From contig CM042091.1 of assembly GCA_023512835.1 (NCBI GenBank), forward strand, positions 45,408,284-45,472,283: 64,000 nucleotides of DNA. Reading direction: 5' to 3'. Made by a program: the position numbers and the translations under genes. Shown here piece by piece: positions 25,161-36,423 of the stretch (positions are counted from its first letter, which is position 1; every line of letters starts with the position of its first letter). The notes under the pieces were generated by a model. The model had not been told where the DNA came from, did no database searches, and saw only the letters and a list, made by a program, of their open reading frames with translations. Origin of the DNA: Taxillus chinensis. Its lineage: Eukaryota > Streptophyta > Magnoliopsida > Santalales > Loranthaceae.

Positions 25161-26328
25161 TATAAAATGAATTCTAGCCATTTCATTTTAGCATATTAGG
25201 TATTTATGTGAAGGATTGAAAAATAAAGCATAAGTGCTGGAAAATCCAAGATACTCAAACTAAGGTTGCATGACATGTGGCAGCGAGTGTAAACCTAGGA
25301 TACTAAATTAAGAGTAGGCGCGATGCTAGCTCTAGACTAAACAACTCAAATCTTAAAGGGTCACCCGTCCCCCATGCTAGGGTGTACACAGAATTATTGC
25401 ATTTAGAAAAGGCTAATTCATGCATTAGAGGTTGGGTATTAAATATTATCACAAGGAAAGAATTAAACTGAACTAAAACATAATCTTGGGAAAAATACAT
25501 CAAATGGAATCCTAACTCCAATCGCCTTTATCAGTTGAACTTATCTCTACTCGAAAAAGCTTATTTCTATTTTTCACATCCATTCAATCTGTTTTAAATT
25601 CAATTTATTTTTTATATATATTTTCGATCAAAATCTCTTCATAAGCTAGTAAAAATTTTTAATTTCTTCATCCTTCCCTTGGGTTCAACAAACCAGACTT
25701 AAATATCCACTTTATTACTTGTCACAATTTGTACACTTGCAAATTGTCGATCATAAGGTTACACCCTTGTTGCATGATAATACAGTTGGGATTGAGACAA
25801 CACCGCTTTGCAATCTCTTTTAAGGGTGTAAGATTACACCCTTGGGCTAGTCACGTGCATGAGTTTATAGTGTCAAATTTGGGGGCATGGCAGAAGCACA
25901 ACTTACTAATGAGAATACAAACTTAATGCAACTCCCTATTCAAAATAGATCGAGCAAGTTCCAAGGATATGTTGAGAACAAGCTGTGTATATGTCGACAA
26001 AACGTCAAATGTTGAAAGTGTGCTTGAATTGATAATATTCTTTGTGTAATAATTTGTGTGTGCTTTGTGTAAGAAATAGAATAAAACCAAAGTGAGTATT
26101 GTATACAAAAATATATTCTTTCGTAGATCAATGTGTGTTGTAAACAACAAATATATGTATTTTGTATTGTTATAATTATCATTTGATAATAAATATCATA
26201 CTTCTACTAGTTATAATTGTCTTTCACATTGTTATATTATTTACAATCATCAACCAACTACCTTGGAAAGCTTACGAAGAATTTAGAGAGTCATATTCAC
26301 CCCCCCCCCTTTAAGGCTCTCTGGGACC
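25161..26328. other. Intergenic / TE-derived, no gene recognised
   Basis: This follows repeat R. It is AT-rich, with no recognisable protein. A C run followed by TTTAAGGCTCTCTGGGACC just before the next solo LTR (26300-26328) resembles the end of some plant LTRs, but no partner was found. Confidence 0.35.
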
Positions 26329-26333
26329 AATAC

Positions 26334-28476
26334 TGTAAGGATCCGTATATGTGTTAGCATAACTTATAATCTATATTTGATGTTAAGAAAATTTATTTTG
26401 AGAATATGGCCATTAATACAATCGTTTTAACTATATTTGGGCCTAATTTGAGGTCCAGAAACCTTCAGAGGTTATTTAGTAATTTTTGGGAGTTAAATTG
26501 AGGGTTAATAAATAAAAAATAAAATTTAGGAGGGCTTTTTGGAAATTATTAAAAAGGAGGACGAATTTTAATTAAAAATAGGGTTTGAGGGTTTTATTAT
26601 TCATTATGACTCTATTTTGAAAAACCCTAGCTGTCGGAAGGGAGTGCATATTGTTCTTCGCGTTCTTCGTCGTTTTTCTCCGATTCTAGACCGTTCTTGC
26701 GAGTTTAATCCTTTCAGAAGGCAAGAGGTAGGTGATTCTTAATCCTTGATTAGCCTATTGCATGAATGCATATCGTAGAATCAATATGGGTTGAAGTTTT
26801 ATATGAAAATATACAGATATATATATATATATATATAATTCTATGTATGAGTCATTGTCGTTGGTGCGTGTGCGTTGGAGCAACCTTGCTAGCGTGGAGG
26901 TGGAAGAAGAGCAGCGGCAAATTCCGGCCGTGCGGTGGAGATGGAAGTGGAGGGGGCAGTGGCGACTGCTGCCTCACGTGGAGATGGGAGAAGGGGAAGG
27001 GGCGGTGGCAACCGCCGCCTGTGGAATGTTCGTGCACCCCGTGCACCTGCGCGCCGCCCGCGCTCGTGCGCCCGAACGTCTTGCCGCGTTGGTGTAGAGG
27101 AGAGAAGGGGGCGGCGGCATCTGAGCCGCTGCCATGGATCTGGTATGCACGCCATGGGTCTGGTACACACGTCGTGGATGATGGAGTTGGCGCAAGTGAT
27201 AATAGTGGGTGATGGAGTCGATGCCGTATATTAAATCAAATAATTTAAAAATAATACTAATAATAATACTAATAATAAAGATAATGTTGTGCTTGGACTG
27301 GTTTGGTATGTCAAATATATACATTGTGTGGGCTTGAAAATTATAGTGTAAATATTGTAAGTATTATTGGGCTGATATTTATAATTTAGCATCAAAGATA
27401 TTATCTATGGTGTGTTTCCATTAATTTGACATTAAAAACTTAATTTAGTTGTGCTTGATAATATCAATTTGATATTTAAAAAAATGATATTTGTGGCTTG
27501 ATATTAGTTATTTGATGATATATATATATATAAATATAGTTATACCAATTATGGGATTGCTGAGTTAGTGTTTAATGCGTGTGGATTTGGTGATTGGAAT
27601 TGGTGTTGTAAATTATGTGTGGATGTGATAAATTGGTATTTATTAATTATGTGTGTGGACTATGTGATAAATTGGTGTTTATTAATTATGAGTGTTGATT
27701 TTGTGATGAGATTGGTTGGGTTAACTGTGGGTCCCACAAAGGGCTGGCAAGAGGCCGCAGGTCCCCTATGTGGCTGGTAACCTAGGTCCCATATGTGGTA
27801 GGTTGTCAGAGACACCACAGGTCCCACATATGGCTGTCTAGTAGTGATATGAATTCCTGGAGTTGGTAGCGGGAATCCCGTGAATGGATGAATGGCCGGT
27901 GTGAACCTTTAATGATGGAAATATGATGTGATGTCTTATTTGTGATTTAATGAAATTTAATTGTGATAGAATGTGACACTACACTAGCACAAGCATACAC
28001 TGATCATACGAGACTTAGGAATTCATGTAATAGAGTACTGGAGATGAGGATCACCTACTGGGCATTCGTGCTCATCCTACTTTATTTTTTTTATTTCCTA
28101 CAGGTTGTAGGGAGTAGTTGGTGGAGCCATAGTGAAGCAGGACGGAACATCCTTGGTGTAGAATTTATTTAGTAGACAATTTGTTTTTATTTTATTTTAT
28201 CATTTTATTTCCCGGACTTGGGTCTGTGGCAGTTGTAGAACCTTGTTGGTGAAACTTATATGTGAGTTATACTGTGTGTTGGATATTGTGGGAATTGAAT
28301 GCAATGTCGTATCATTTTTATAAATCTTGAATTGAATACATTGGGAAGTACAATTCTACCCCTGTTGTGGAGTTGTACATGATTGGGTTGAACACTAATC
28401 CCCTCGACCCCTGTAGTGTGGGTGTGGGGAAGTCGCGTTCCTAGTTTTGTTGTTTTCAGGATTTGGGGGCGTGACA
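26334..28476 (+). mobile_element. Solo LTR, Ty3 chromovirus family, plus orientation, TSD AATAC
   Basis: It begins TGTAAGGATCCG and ends GGGGGCGTGACA, 2143 bp, flanked by perfect AATAC duplications (26329-26333 and 28477-28481). Its 3' part is clearly homologous to the LTRs of the element at 45572-55231: the same CAGGTCCC subrepeats (27749-27833), GGGCATTCGTGCTCA, CTACAGGTTGTAGGGAGTAG, and CCCCTCGACCCC before the end. There is no internal region, so it is a solo LTR of a related but diverged subfamily. The GC-rich part at 26860-27180 keeps frames open on both strands, as does the matching part of the full element's LTR. Confidence 0.93.
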
Positions 28477-28481
28477 AATAC

Positions 28482-29414
28482 ATTGTTCCAACATTATATA
28501 TCAAATGTATGTTGATGTCATCTCTAATACATTCCTCACATTTCGTCTAGTGTATTTTTTATAGTTTATATGCAAAAAATATTTTCTGGGTCTATCATGG
28601 ACCAATTACATGTTTCAATTAATTGTTTAACCATGTTAGCCTTGATTTGAATGAATTTATTTCCATCATTCATGAATTATTTAATAATAATAATAATAAT
28701 CTAAAATGGCTTTAGCCTTTAATAAGTTTTGTTTAATTGAGTTGTAACATTTGTTTGCATTAAAAAAAAATATAAAAATACTTTTGGTACCAAATTTTAT
28801 AAAATTATACTCTGTAAATATTAATATATTATATCATTCTATTATCTTTACATAAAAATTTTAAAATTCACAAATAATTAGTTTAAATTATTATTCTATA
28901 TTTTATAGAAAATATTCTTAGTCAGAGATTTAAATCATAAATTAAAAAGATATACCATCTCAGTTATTTAAAATTTAAATTAAATATTTATATTTAATAT
29001 TGATAATTTTATATAATTTTAAGTGTTTTTGTCTGCGCACAAACAAAGGACTTATGTGTACTGTAAATTTGGGCAACACCAATTTGGCTAGTCAAATTTA
29101 TTGAAAGAGCATTTTATCTTATTGATTAAATGTTATTTTGAAATGAAATATTTATTCCCCCTTCTCTCTCGCTTGCCTCTCCTCAATGCTCACAAACCTT
29201 CTATACGCCCATGACTCTTTCTAATTTTTGTCCCCGTAACTTCTTTTTCATCTTCTTCTCCAATAAATCCCATAAAGAACACACATCTTCAATTTAAGGC
29301 CCAACAAAAATACTTGAAAATAAGGCCTCAAAGCCTTAATAGACACAATGAATTAAAAAAATAGATTGTTGCTTACAAATTTAGAAAGGTTTAGAGGGTT
29401 CTGGAAATGAGGGA
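28482..29414. other. AT-rich intergenic DNA
   Basis: I see no gene, TIR or LTR terminus in this stretch, which lies between two LTR-derived segments. Confidence 0.45.
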
Positions 29415-30877
29415 TGTCACGCCCCCCAAATCCGGGAAAGACCGGAACTAAGGGTGTGACTTCCTCATGCTCGCACTCGAAGGGTCAAGGGGTTGGTGAC
29501 TAGCACCAATACGGGCTACACGACGGGTGCTGTCCGATATATACCTGTATATTCATACATCAGGGGTATTCATGTACATTCCAACATGCTATGGAGGTAA
29601 GGAAAAAAATAATTAATTTATTAATGATATAATCATGCTAAAAATCCAATACAACTTTCCCGAACCCTCGTCAGGATATTCAAATAATAAAACTAATCAT
29701 GTTATCCAAAATCCATAAACCAAGTTATATAAAATGTGGAATAAATAATAATCAATTTCGGATCAGCCTTTAGCGAATGGGTCGATACTTGAAACATGTC
29801 AACAAAGTAGGAGTGAGCACAAATGCCAGTATATGATCTCTATCTCCTCACCATCCTATAACATGAAATCCTAAGTCTACATGATCGGTGTATGCTTGTG
29901 CAAGTATAGTGTCCTACTATATCACAATAAGCTCATATCTAGTCACAAAATATAACATCACACACATTATATTTCATTTATTAAGGGTACACACCAAATG
30001 ATCCAACCATCCACGGGATTCTTGCAACCAACACCAAGGATCTCAGTCACTACCAGACAACCATATGTGGGACCTGCGGTGTCCCTAACGATAACCTGTC
30101 ACATATGGGACCTGGGTTAACTAGCCACACAGGGGACCTGCGGCCTCTTGCCAGCCCTATGTGGGACCCACGGTTAACCCAACCAGCTCCACCATCAATT
30201 TTACATATAATCAATAAATAGAATATTCCAACAGTCAAAATTCAATATAACAGCCTTACAAAACATCTAAATCACCAATCCAACAGTAACACACCACAGA
30301 TTATATACCTATATAATATTCAATTGATGAAATATTTTAATTTAAACAATCACACTATAAATAACATTTCCAATGTAAATCTAATAATATAAATTTTGGT
30401 ATTATCAAGCCCATTCACATTAGGCCCAGGGCAGAAAACTCCTATGGGCTATAGAAGACATGGCCAGTCCAAAACGACTGGCCCATGCACTGCCAGCCAG
30501 TAAGGGCTGGCACCCAAGCGCATGAGGGTGACAAGGAGCCGCCGCCCCTTCCTCCATCCTGCTGCACGGTAGGGTTAGATCAGACCCTACCGCAGAAGTT
30601 GTCCGGTGGTCCAGATGTGAAGAGAGGCGGCAAGGTACCGCCTTTGCCTTCCTCCCTCTATAACTCTCGCGCGAAGTCGAGTCCACAAGCAAGGGTGCCG
30701 CTATTGCCCTCCTCCTTCACGATCGCGCGAAAGCGAGTCCATTGGCAAGGTGTTGCTGCCACTATTTTTGCATGCATGTAATTTGAATATTAATCTCGAT
30801 TTTCTCATCACCAATGTTGAGGGTCATGCGTCCACCCTTCACGTCGATGATAGCTCTAGCTGTTGAAGGAAAGGTCG
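29415..30877 (-). mobile_element. Truncated minus-oriented Ty3-family LTR
   Basis: It opens with TGTCACGCCCCCCAAATCC, the inverted 3' end of this LTR family. It then shows the family's features in reverse order, including inverted copies of the GGGACCTG subrepeats (30062-30172) and the GC-rich block (30480-30740). The distal boundary is not a recognisable LTR terminus, and no partner was found for the AGGGA preceding 29415, so it appears truncated near 30877. Confidence 0.7.
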
Positions 30878-31193
30878 TGTAAAGACTCGTGTTTGGGTAG
30901 TCTTGAGAGATTGTCATTCTATATTAAAGTCTATTCCAATTACATAATAATCCAAATCAACATTAATATTCAAATTACAAATTAAGCTCAAGGAATTAAT
31001 ATCAAAATTGAAATAATCAATTTAACATTAAAAACTACCAACAATAATATTAAATCTATAAAAGTGATTAAGAACTATAAATAATTTAAAAAAGGGAAAA
31101 ACATTATAAAAATACATTAATTCAATAAAATATAAAATTAAAGCATATAAAGTATATGCAAATTTAATGATAAATGTTATAGTGATCAGTTTC
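30878..31193. other. Plus-oriented LTR-start fragment, then AT-rich DNA
   Basis: About 30878-30925 reads TGTAAAGACTCGTGTTTGGG and continues with TAGTCTTGAGAGATTG, matching the first ~40 bases of the LTR family in the orientation opposite to the neighbour on its left. The remainder to 31193 is AT-rich, with nothing recognised. Confidence 0.5.
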
Positions 31194-31572
31194 ACAATTA
31201 AGCATAGTTAATGATTTCTGAAGACATAGTTGGGAGGGGCGGAGGGATGCAATCGGTTGTTCCAGTATAGAGTTTGGGGGAGTTGAGTTATCGATTTTGG
31301 GGCTAGGGCAGACTGACAGAGCCATATAAGAGGTGTGTGCATGCAACGCTGGTCGCCTGGCCTAGTGGAGGCATCACTGCTGAGGAATAGAGATTGTGAG
31401 AGGAGGGCGCCTTGCCTGTTGGAGGTGCTTCTGCTGTTATGCTAAGGAAGAGAGACTGTGATAGAATGGTGCCTTGCTTGATGGAGGTGCCGCCACTTCT
31501 TTATTGAGGAAGAGAGATACAGAGAGCCAAGACTAGAGGAGGGACTAGGTAGGATAGGGTTGGAGTGTGGAG
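31194..31572. repeat. ~380-bp direct repeat, left copy
   Basis: Homologous to 32825-33207: shared TTAATGATTTCT.AAGACATAG start, TTTTGGGGCTAGGGCAGACT, repeated GAGGAAGAGAG...TTGCCTGNTGGAGGTGC subunits and ACTAGAGGAGGGA near the end. The subunit of about 55-60 bp occurs three times in tandem within each copy. The two copies flank repeat R copy B. Confidence 0.8.
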
Positions 31573-31610
31573 GCTATTGATCAGTGGATTTTTACCACCT
31601 TTTGTAGTGC

Positions 31611-32665
31611 CACTTTGGGTACATTTTCATACTCTTTTGCTTCATTTATTATCCAATTAAGTTACATTACCACATTTTCATGTCCTAACTCAAAACAGAG
31701 GATTTCTTGAAGTTTTTGTAATATTTTTATTATGTTTTGATAAGAATCCAAGAATTATAGAAGAATTAAGCAGATCGCTATAATACAATTGGAATCCCAA
31801 AGACCTAAAGACCATGACGAATTAATTTCAAGGTGGTTAGGTGAAGAACTTTTCACCCGACCAGGTTGGGTGAAGCCTATTTTTGTATATTTGGAGTCTT
31901 AAAGTCTCAGTGAAGAAAACATCCTTTTGGTCGGGTGAAATCTAAGGTGGTCGGGTGAGGGTCGGATGAAGCCTTCTTCACCCGATCAAGCCCAAATTTT
32001 GACATTGGAATCACCAATATGACTGCTTATTTGTTCCCTTCTGGAGTGAAGTCATTTGGACAAGGAATAAGCATCAATTATTAAGTCAAAGTGCAATTAA
32101 GGATGAAATGCAAATTCAAATGAAGCACTTTGCATTGAGACAATAGTCTTTTCATATTTAAATAAGTAATAATGGTGGAGATTAAATTTCTTTTCAAATT
32201 CAAATTCAACAGAGGAGTTATAAGAGATTAAATGGTGGCATTTAGTTGGAGGTATAATGGAGAAATAATAGAGAAATTCAAATTCAAGCTTGAGAGGCTA
32301 GAAAATGGGCATCAAATCATCTATTGGGAATCATCCATTGTCTACCATTATACTTTTACCATTCCACCATAATTTTGAGTGGAAAACGGGAGATTTAAAG
32401 AAGGTTTGGGTTTCAACTTATGCTTGAAGGCATTCCACTTGGAAAAGAAAATCAACCTTGAAAATCTATGGTCAAAATAGGAAAGCTACTTTTTTGTATT
32501 CTTTTAAATCTATATGTTGTAATTCTTGTCTTCAGACAAACTATGACAACTTAAAAACCCTTCATTCAGATTAGGGTGGAGTTTGATGTAATGGATTAAA
32601 ATTGTAATATTTTAGCTTAATCTTTTTCATATTGTGAGTGTTTATTGAAAATTTTGGGTTTAAAA
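31611..32665 (+). repeat. Dispersed repeat R, copy B (uninterrupted)
   Basis: A 1055-bp copy of repeat R, homologous over its length to copy A. It keeps the sequence GAGGGTCGGATGAAGCC where copy A carries the solo LTR, and so records the pre-insertion state. It contains GGTCGGGTGAA-type words and the inverted form TTCACCCGACC. Confidence 0.85.
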
Positions 32666-32824
32666 CAACAAAAAAATTATGTTTATTTTATACACTACGT
32701 CACTGGTACATATTATACCAAATCTAAACATAGCAATTTTGATACTAATAATTCAAAAGACAAGAAATTAATAATTAATTCTCAATAGTTTATATAGTTA
32801 ATCAATAGGTAATATACATAATTA

Positions 32825-33207
32825 TGCACAATTAATGATTTCTAAAGACATAGTTGGGAGGGGTGGAGGGCTGCAATCGACTGTTCTAGTTTGACAGAGT
32901 TTGGGGGAGTTAAGTTACTGATTTTGGGGCTAGGGCAGACTAACAGAGCTATATGAGAGGTGTGCCGCGTGCAGCGCTGGTCACCTGGCCTAGTGGAGGC
33001 GCCACTGTTGAGGAAGAGAGATTGTGAAATGAGGGCACCTTGCCTGGTGGAGGTGTCACCGCTGCTCTATTGAGGAAGAGAGACTGTGAGAGGAGGGCAC
33101 CTTGCCTAGTGGAGGTGCCACCACTGTTGTATTGAGGAAGAGAGTCTGAGAGAGTCAATACTAGAGGAGGGATTATGGAGGATAAGCCTAGAGCGTGGAG
33201 GCTACAT
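32825..33207. repeat. ~380-bp direct repeat, right copy
   Basis: Right-hand partner of 31194-31572, with the same order of blocks and the same tandem GAGGAAGAGAG subunits. The pair with R copy B between them spans 31194-33207. They could be short LTRs or a segmental duplication; no clean TG/CA ends were seen. Confidence 0.8.
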
Positions 33208-34930
33208 AGAGAGAGGGTTGGGATTGGGTCTAGCCACTTGGGTCTTGGGATGGTGGGGCTGAATCAGAGAGTTATGCATTGTTGTGTGAAATTGGAAAGA
33301 CCACGTACAGGTGTCAGAAAAAACTTATCATACTAATAAACCTTATGGCCAATCGGGGGGGGGGGGGGGGGCATGGCCTCCGTCGTCTTGTGATAATTTG
33401 GTTAACATGTTTTATATTAACACATGATACTTGAATGCAGGCTTTATTTGCCTTAATTTTATAATTGTGGTTTGTGGATGGTGTTGGGTTTTCTTTGATG
33501 CTATATTTTGTAGGTTTTGTATGTAGATTTGCTAGTGGGTTGTTAGAAAAAATTTCCCTGCACAATTTTTTCATTGTATATATATATATATGTATGATGA
33601 TGTCAGCGTTTGTATGCTATTGTATTACCAAATTTGAGCTCACCCCAAGAGCCAATACATGAAATGCTTGGACTCCTGCTAGTGTTATGTGTATTATAAT
33701 ATAGTTTGTGTAATACACTATTGTATTACAAAATTTGAGCTCACATAGGGGTGAATACACTGAATGCTTGGAGACTCCTGTAACATGTCCTTCTGTCATG
33801 ACAAGAACCATAAACTATATTAAATCAATGACGTAATTGGTCATAAATCAGAACGGTTGGGAACACTAAAACATGCCATTAAGAATTTTACTGGAGCACA
33901 ATTTTGCAAGGTGACATGTAATTTGGATGTCCAATGTTTTGTTTTCTTGTTGAATCCCATTTTAGCTAGGTCATAATATGATTGAGGACTTTTCTAACAA
34001 GACCTCAAAATGTCCCAAAAATAATACCAAATAATATATACGGAAATTCGGGGACCAATGCACTTGACCGCACTCAAATTCAAGCAGAAATAAAAAAGTT
34101 ATGGTTTAATCAGTTTTTGCATGCAATAAGTCAAACTTAACAATTATTTGTCAATATGTGAATGCTAACCACCTAACGAACTTTCCCATCTTTTTGCTTC
34201 AATGGTGATGCTTTGATCATGAGTTATGATTCTCGACAAGTCTGATGTGGTCGGGATTGAAAACCCTAAAAGTTTGTTTATTTCAAGGCTAATGGAGAGG
34301 GGTTTAAGGTACAAATATGTCTCCATTAAAGGTAATTAGAGATTAATTGTCGAAAGTTGCAATGGTATTTGATGAAATGTTGAAGAGAGATATGTGCTTG
34401 TTTTTATGTAATTAAAAACATTAGAAAAAAATATACTAAACACTTTATTAAATGCAAATACTAGAAAAAATAATTATTGTCTCAAAAATTAATTTCATTT
34501 GATTGAAAATGTTATACGTTGAACTATAAACGGAGCCTTTGAGTGTTTAGGGTAAAAAATGACGATAAAAGTGGCGATATCATTTTTTTATTAAATATGT
34601 TTTTATTTATATTAATTTGAATTTTTTAGGAAAAATTTTTATCCTTAATTCTCATTTCATTTAAAAAAATAAATTAAAGCATAATAGAAATGCAACGTGT
34701 CTTAATTTTGTCATTTTTGTAAATTACCTTTTTTAACATGTTAGCTGATATGACATACAAATCATTGAATACAATAAAGCGTATTAAAATCTATCAACTA
34801 AAACTTATTTGACATGCATTTATTGAATACAATAAAATATACTAAAACTTATCCATTAACAAGACACACAATCACATGTAAAAAATATTTTTCAAATATG
34901 ATTTAAAGATTAAAATAAAATAAAAATTTG
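33208..34930. other. Intergenic, no gene recognised
   Basis: It contains a 17-base G run (33355-33371), a ~101-bp imperfect tandem duplication with TTGTATTACNAAATTTGAGCTCAC at 33620 and 33721, and AT-rich DNA. A block at about 34050-34110 (GGGGACCAATGCACTTGACC) resembles 55545-55600 (GAGGATCAATGCCTTCGACT), suggesting two old members of one repeat family. Confidence 0.45.
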
Positions 34931-34998
34931 CAAATTTAGAAGGACGAGCCCAAGTACATTAAAATGAGCGGCCCAATCCATCTTTCGGACGCTAGTAG

Positions 34999-35017
34999 TG
35001 ACGTGTAAATCACGTCA
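34999..35017. promoter_or_regulatory. Inverted ACGTCA hexamer pair upstream of H2A
   Basis: TGACGTG, a 5-base spacer, then CACGTCA form a perfect inverted repeat. ACGTCA is the hexamer of plant histone gene promoters, bound by bZIP proteins of the HBP-1/TGA type. It lies about 190 bp upstream of the H2A TATA box. Confidence 0.7.
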
Positions 35018-35156
35018 AACAAAGTAGGGGTAATAGGGTCAATTCATCGTCCGGAGTTTCGTCCCCGCAAGACCCACATGTGAACCAAACAAAAAACCGA
35101 ACCAATTGTACCATCGTGGCCGTCCATGTAATTTTAAGCCAACGGTAGTAATTGTC

Positions 35157-35210
35157 GATCCGAGCACTTCACTCCCATTGGTCCGATTTTGTGAACTTAC
35201 TCCTATATAA
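35157..35210 (+). promoter_or_regulatory. H2A core promoter: near-octamer, ATTGG, TATA box
   Basis: GATCCGAG (35157-35164) matches 7 of 8 bases of the plant histone octamer in inverted form (GATCCGCG). ATTGG (an inverted CCAAT) follows at 35177-35181 and TATATAA at 35204-35210. A CT-rich leader leads to the ATG at 35337. The arrangement fits S-phase histone expression; the octamer match is imperfect. Confidence 0.6.
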
Positions 35211-35336
35211 TGAGAGAGACCCCATTTTCGTTCGTCATCTAATTACCAATCTCTACGAAAGTGTCTCTCGCTATCTCTTTTTGTCCTCTCTCTCCCCCTC
35301 GGCAAACCCTAGGTCGAGTCCTGTGAGAGTTCATCA

Positions 35337-35939
35337 ATGGCTGGTCGTGGCAAAACCCTCGGGTCGGGAGCTTCCAAGAAAGCCACCTCGCGCAGCAGCA
35401 AGGCCGGTCTGCAGTTCCCTGTCGGCCGTATTGCCCGTTTCTTGAAGGCTGGCAAGTACGCGGAGCGTGTTGGTGCCGGAGCTCCGGTATACCTCGCTGC
35501 CGTCCTCGAATACCTAGCTGCTGAGGTATGAACCCTATTGTCTAACCCTTCTGCTCTTGATTGTTGCGTGGTCGTGTCCTATTTGGGCGTTCTGTTTCAG
35601 ATCTCAAATTCTAGGGTTTTGTATCAAATTTCATTAAAAATAAAAAAATAAAAAATGTGAAACATAGGGTATAAATCTTCTGGGATTGTAATGTTGTTTT
35701 TGACTGCGATATGATATTTTCAGGTTCTTGAATTAGCTGGGAATGCAGCAAGAGACAACAAGAAGACCCGAATTGTGCCGAGGCATATTCAACTTGCCGT
35801 TAGGAATGATGAAGAACTCAGTAAACTTCTTGGGGATGTGACGATAGCCAACGGGGGTGTGATGCCAAACATTCACAACCTTCTACTGCCAAAGAAGGCG
35901 GGGTCATCTGGATCAAAGTCTGCTGTTGATGAGGACTGA
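35337..35939 (+). CDS. H2A: Canonical histone H2A (134 aa, one intron)
   Basis: Core histone that pairs with H2B in the nucleosome. Exon 1 is 35337-35525 (63 codons) and exon 2 is 35724-35939 (71 codons plus stop); the intron has GT-AG ends and lies after the AAE codons in the middle of the histone fold, the usual place in plant H2A genes. The N tail starts [20 protein letters not shown]. The histone fold includes [15 protein letters not shown], the acidic-patch region [12 protein letters not shown] and residues [11 protein letters not shown], and the docking domain contains [10 protein letters not shown]. The tail ends SAVDED: there is no SQEF (H2A.X) and no SPKK (H2A.W), and the sequence is not H2A.Z-like. 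The ATG at 35337 is the first in frame with the conserved N terminus. Fully intact. Confidence 0.97.
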
Positions 35940-36423
35940 GGAGTCGTCTTGGATGATAAATTTAGTGCAATTTGGGTTTAATTAGTGGTTTTGTGTTTTG
36001 GAAGTCTGTTAGCTCGATTATTAGTTAGTATTGCAGCTGTAATGTGTATATTTTTGAATCTCTTTAAAGAAGGAAAATGCTGAACCTTGTTAAAATTTGT
36101 TAACAGCTGATGTTGATGCTTCTATGCCCGTTATATTTGTGTTTGGTTTCGTTAATTTTATTAACGAATGATTGTAGCATTTATGGTTTAGAATTTGGAA
36201 TCATGCCCACTTCCTGAATGATTGAGGATGAAAATATGAGGTCTTCGTTTCTGTCTTTATATTTCCCACTACAGTATTCGTAAGTGTCTGAAGTTGTGCT
36301 CGTGTATCTTCGTGATTTCAAATTGTGAAGGGGCATATTTTGTAAGGTTTTTGGCCCAAGGACCTTAAGCCAATGAATTGATGTGGGTGTAGATGCGTGG
36401 GCTTGGTTTGTTGGCCATGGATT
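35940..36423. other. H2A 3' flank
   Basis: AT-rich sequence that should contain the H2A 3' UTR and polyadenylation site. I could not fix the site. No further gene is visible. Confidence 0.4.

Noticed and set aside
26766..27324. Several open frames of 84-148 codons around 26.8-27.3 kb
   Set aside because: They lie wholly inside the solo LTR at 26334-28476, correspond in position to the GC-rich LTR block of the full element and occur on both strands.
35152..35445. 97-codon frame overlapping the H2A start
   Set aside because: It runs through the promoter and leader in a different frame from the conserved histone and shows no family similarity.
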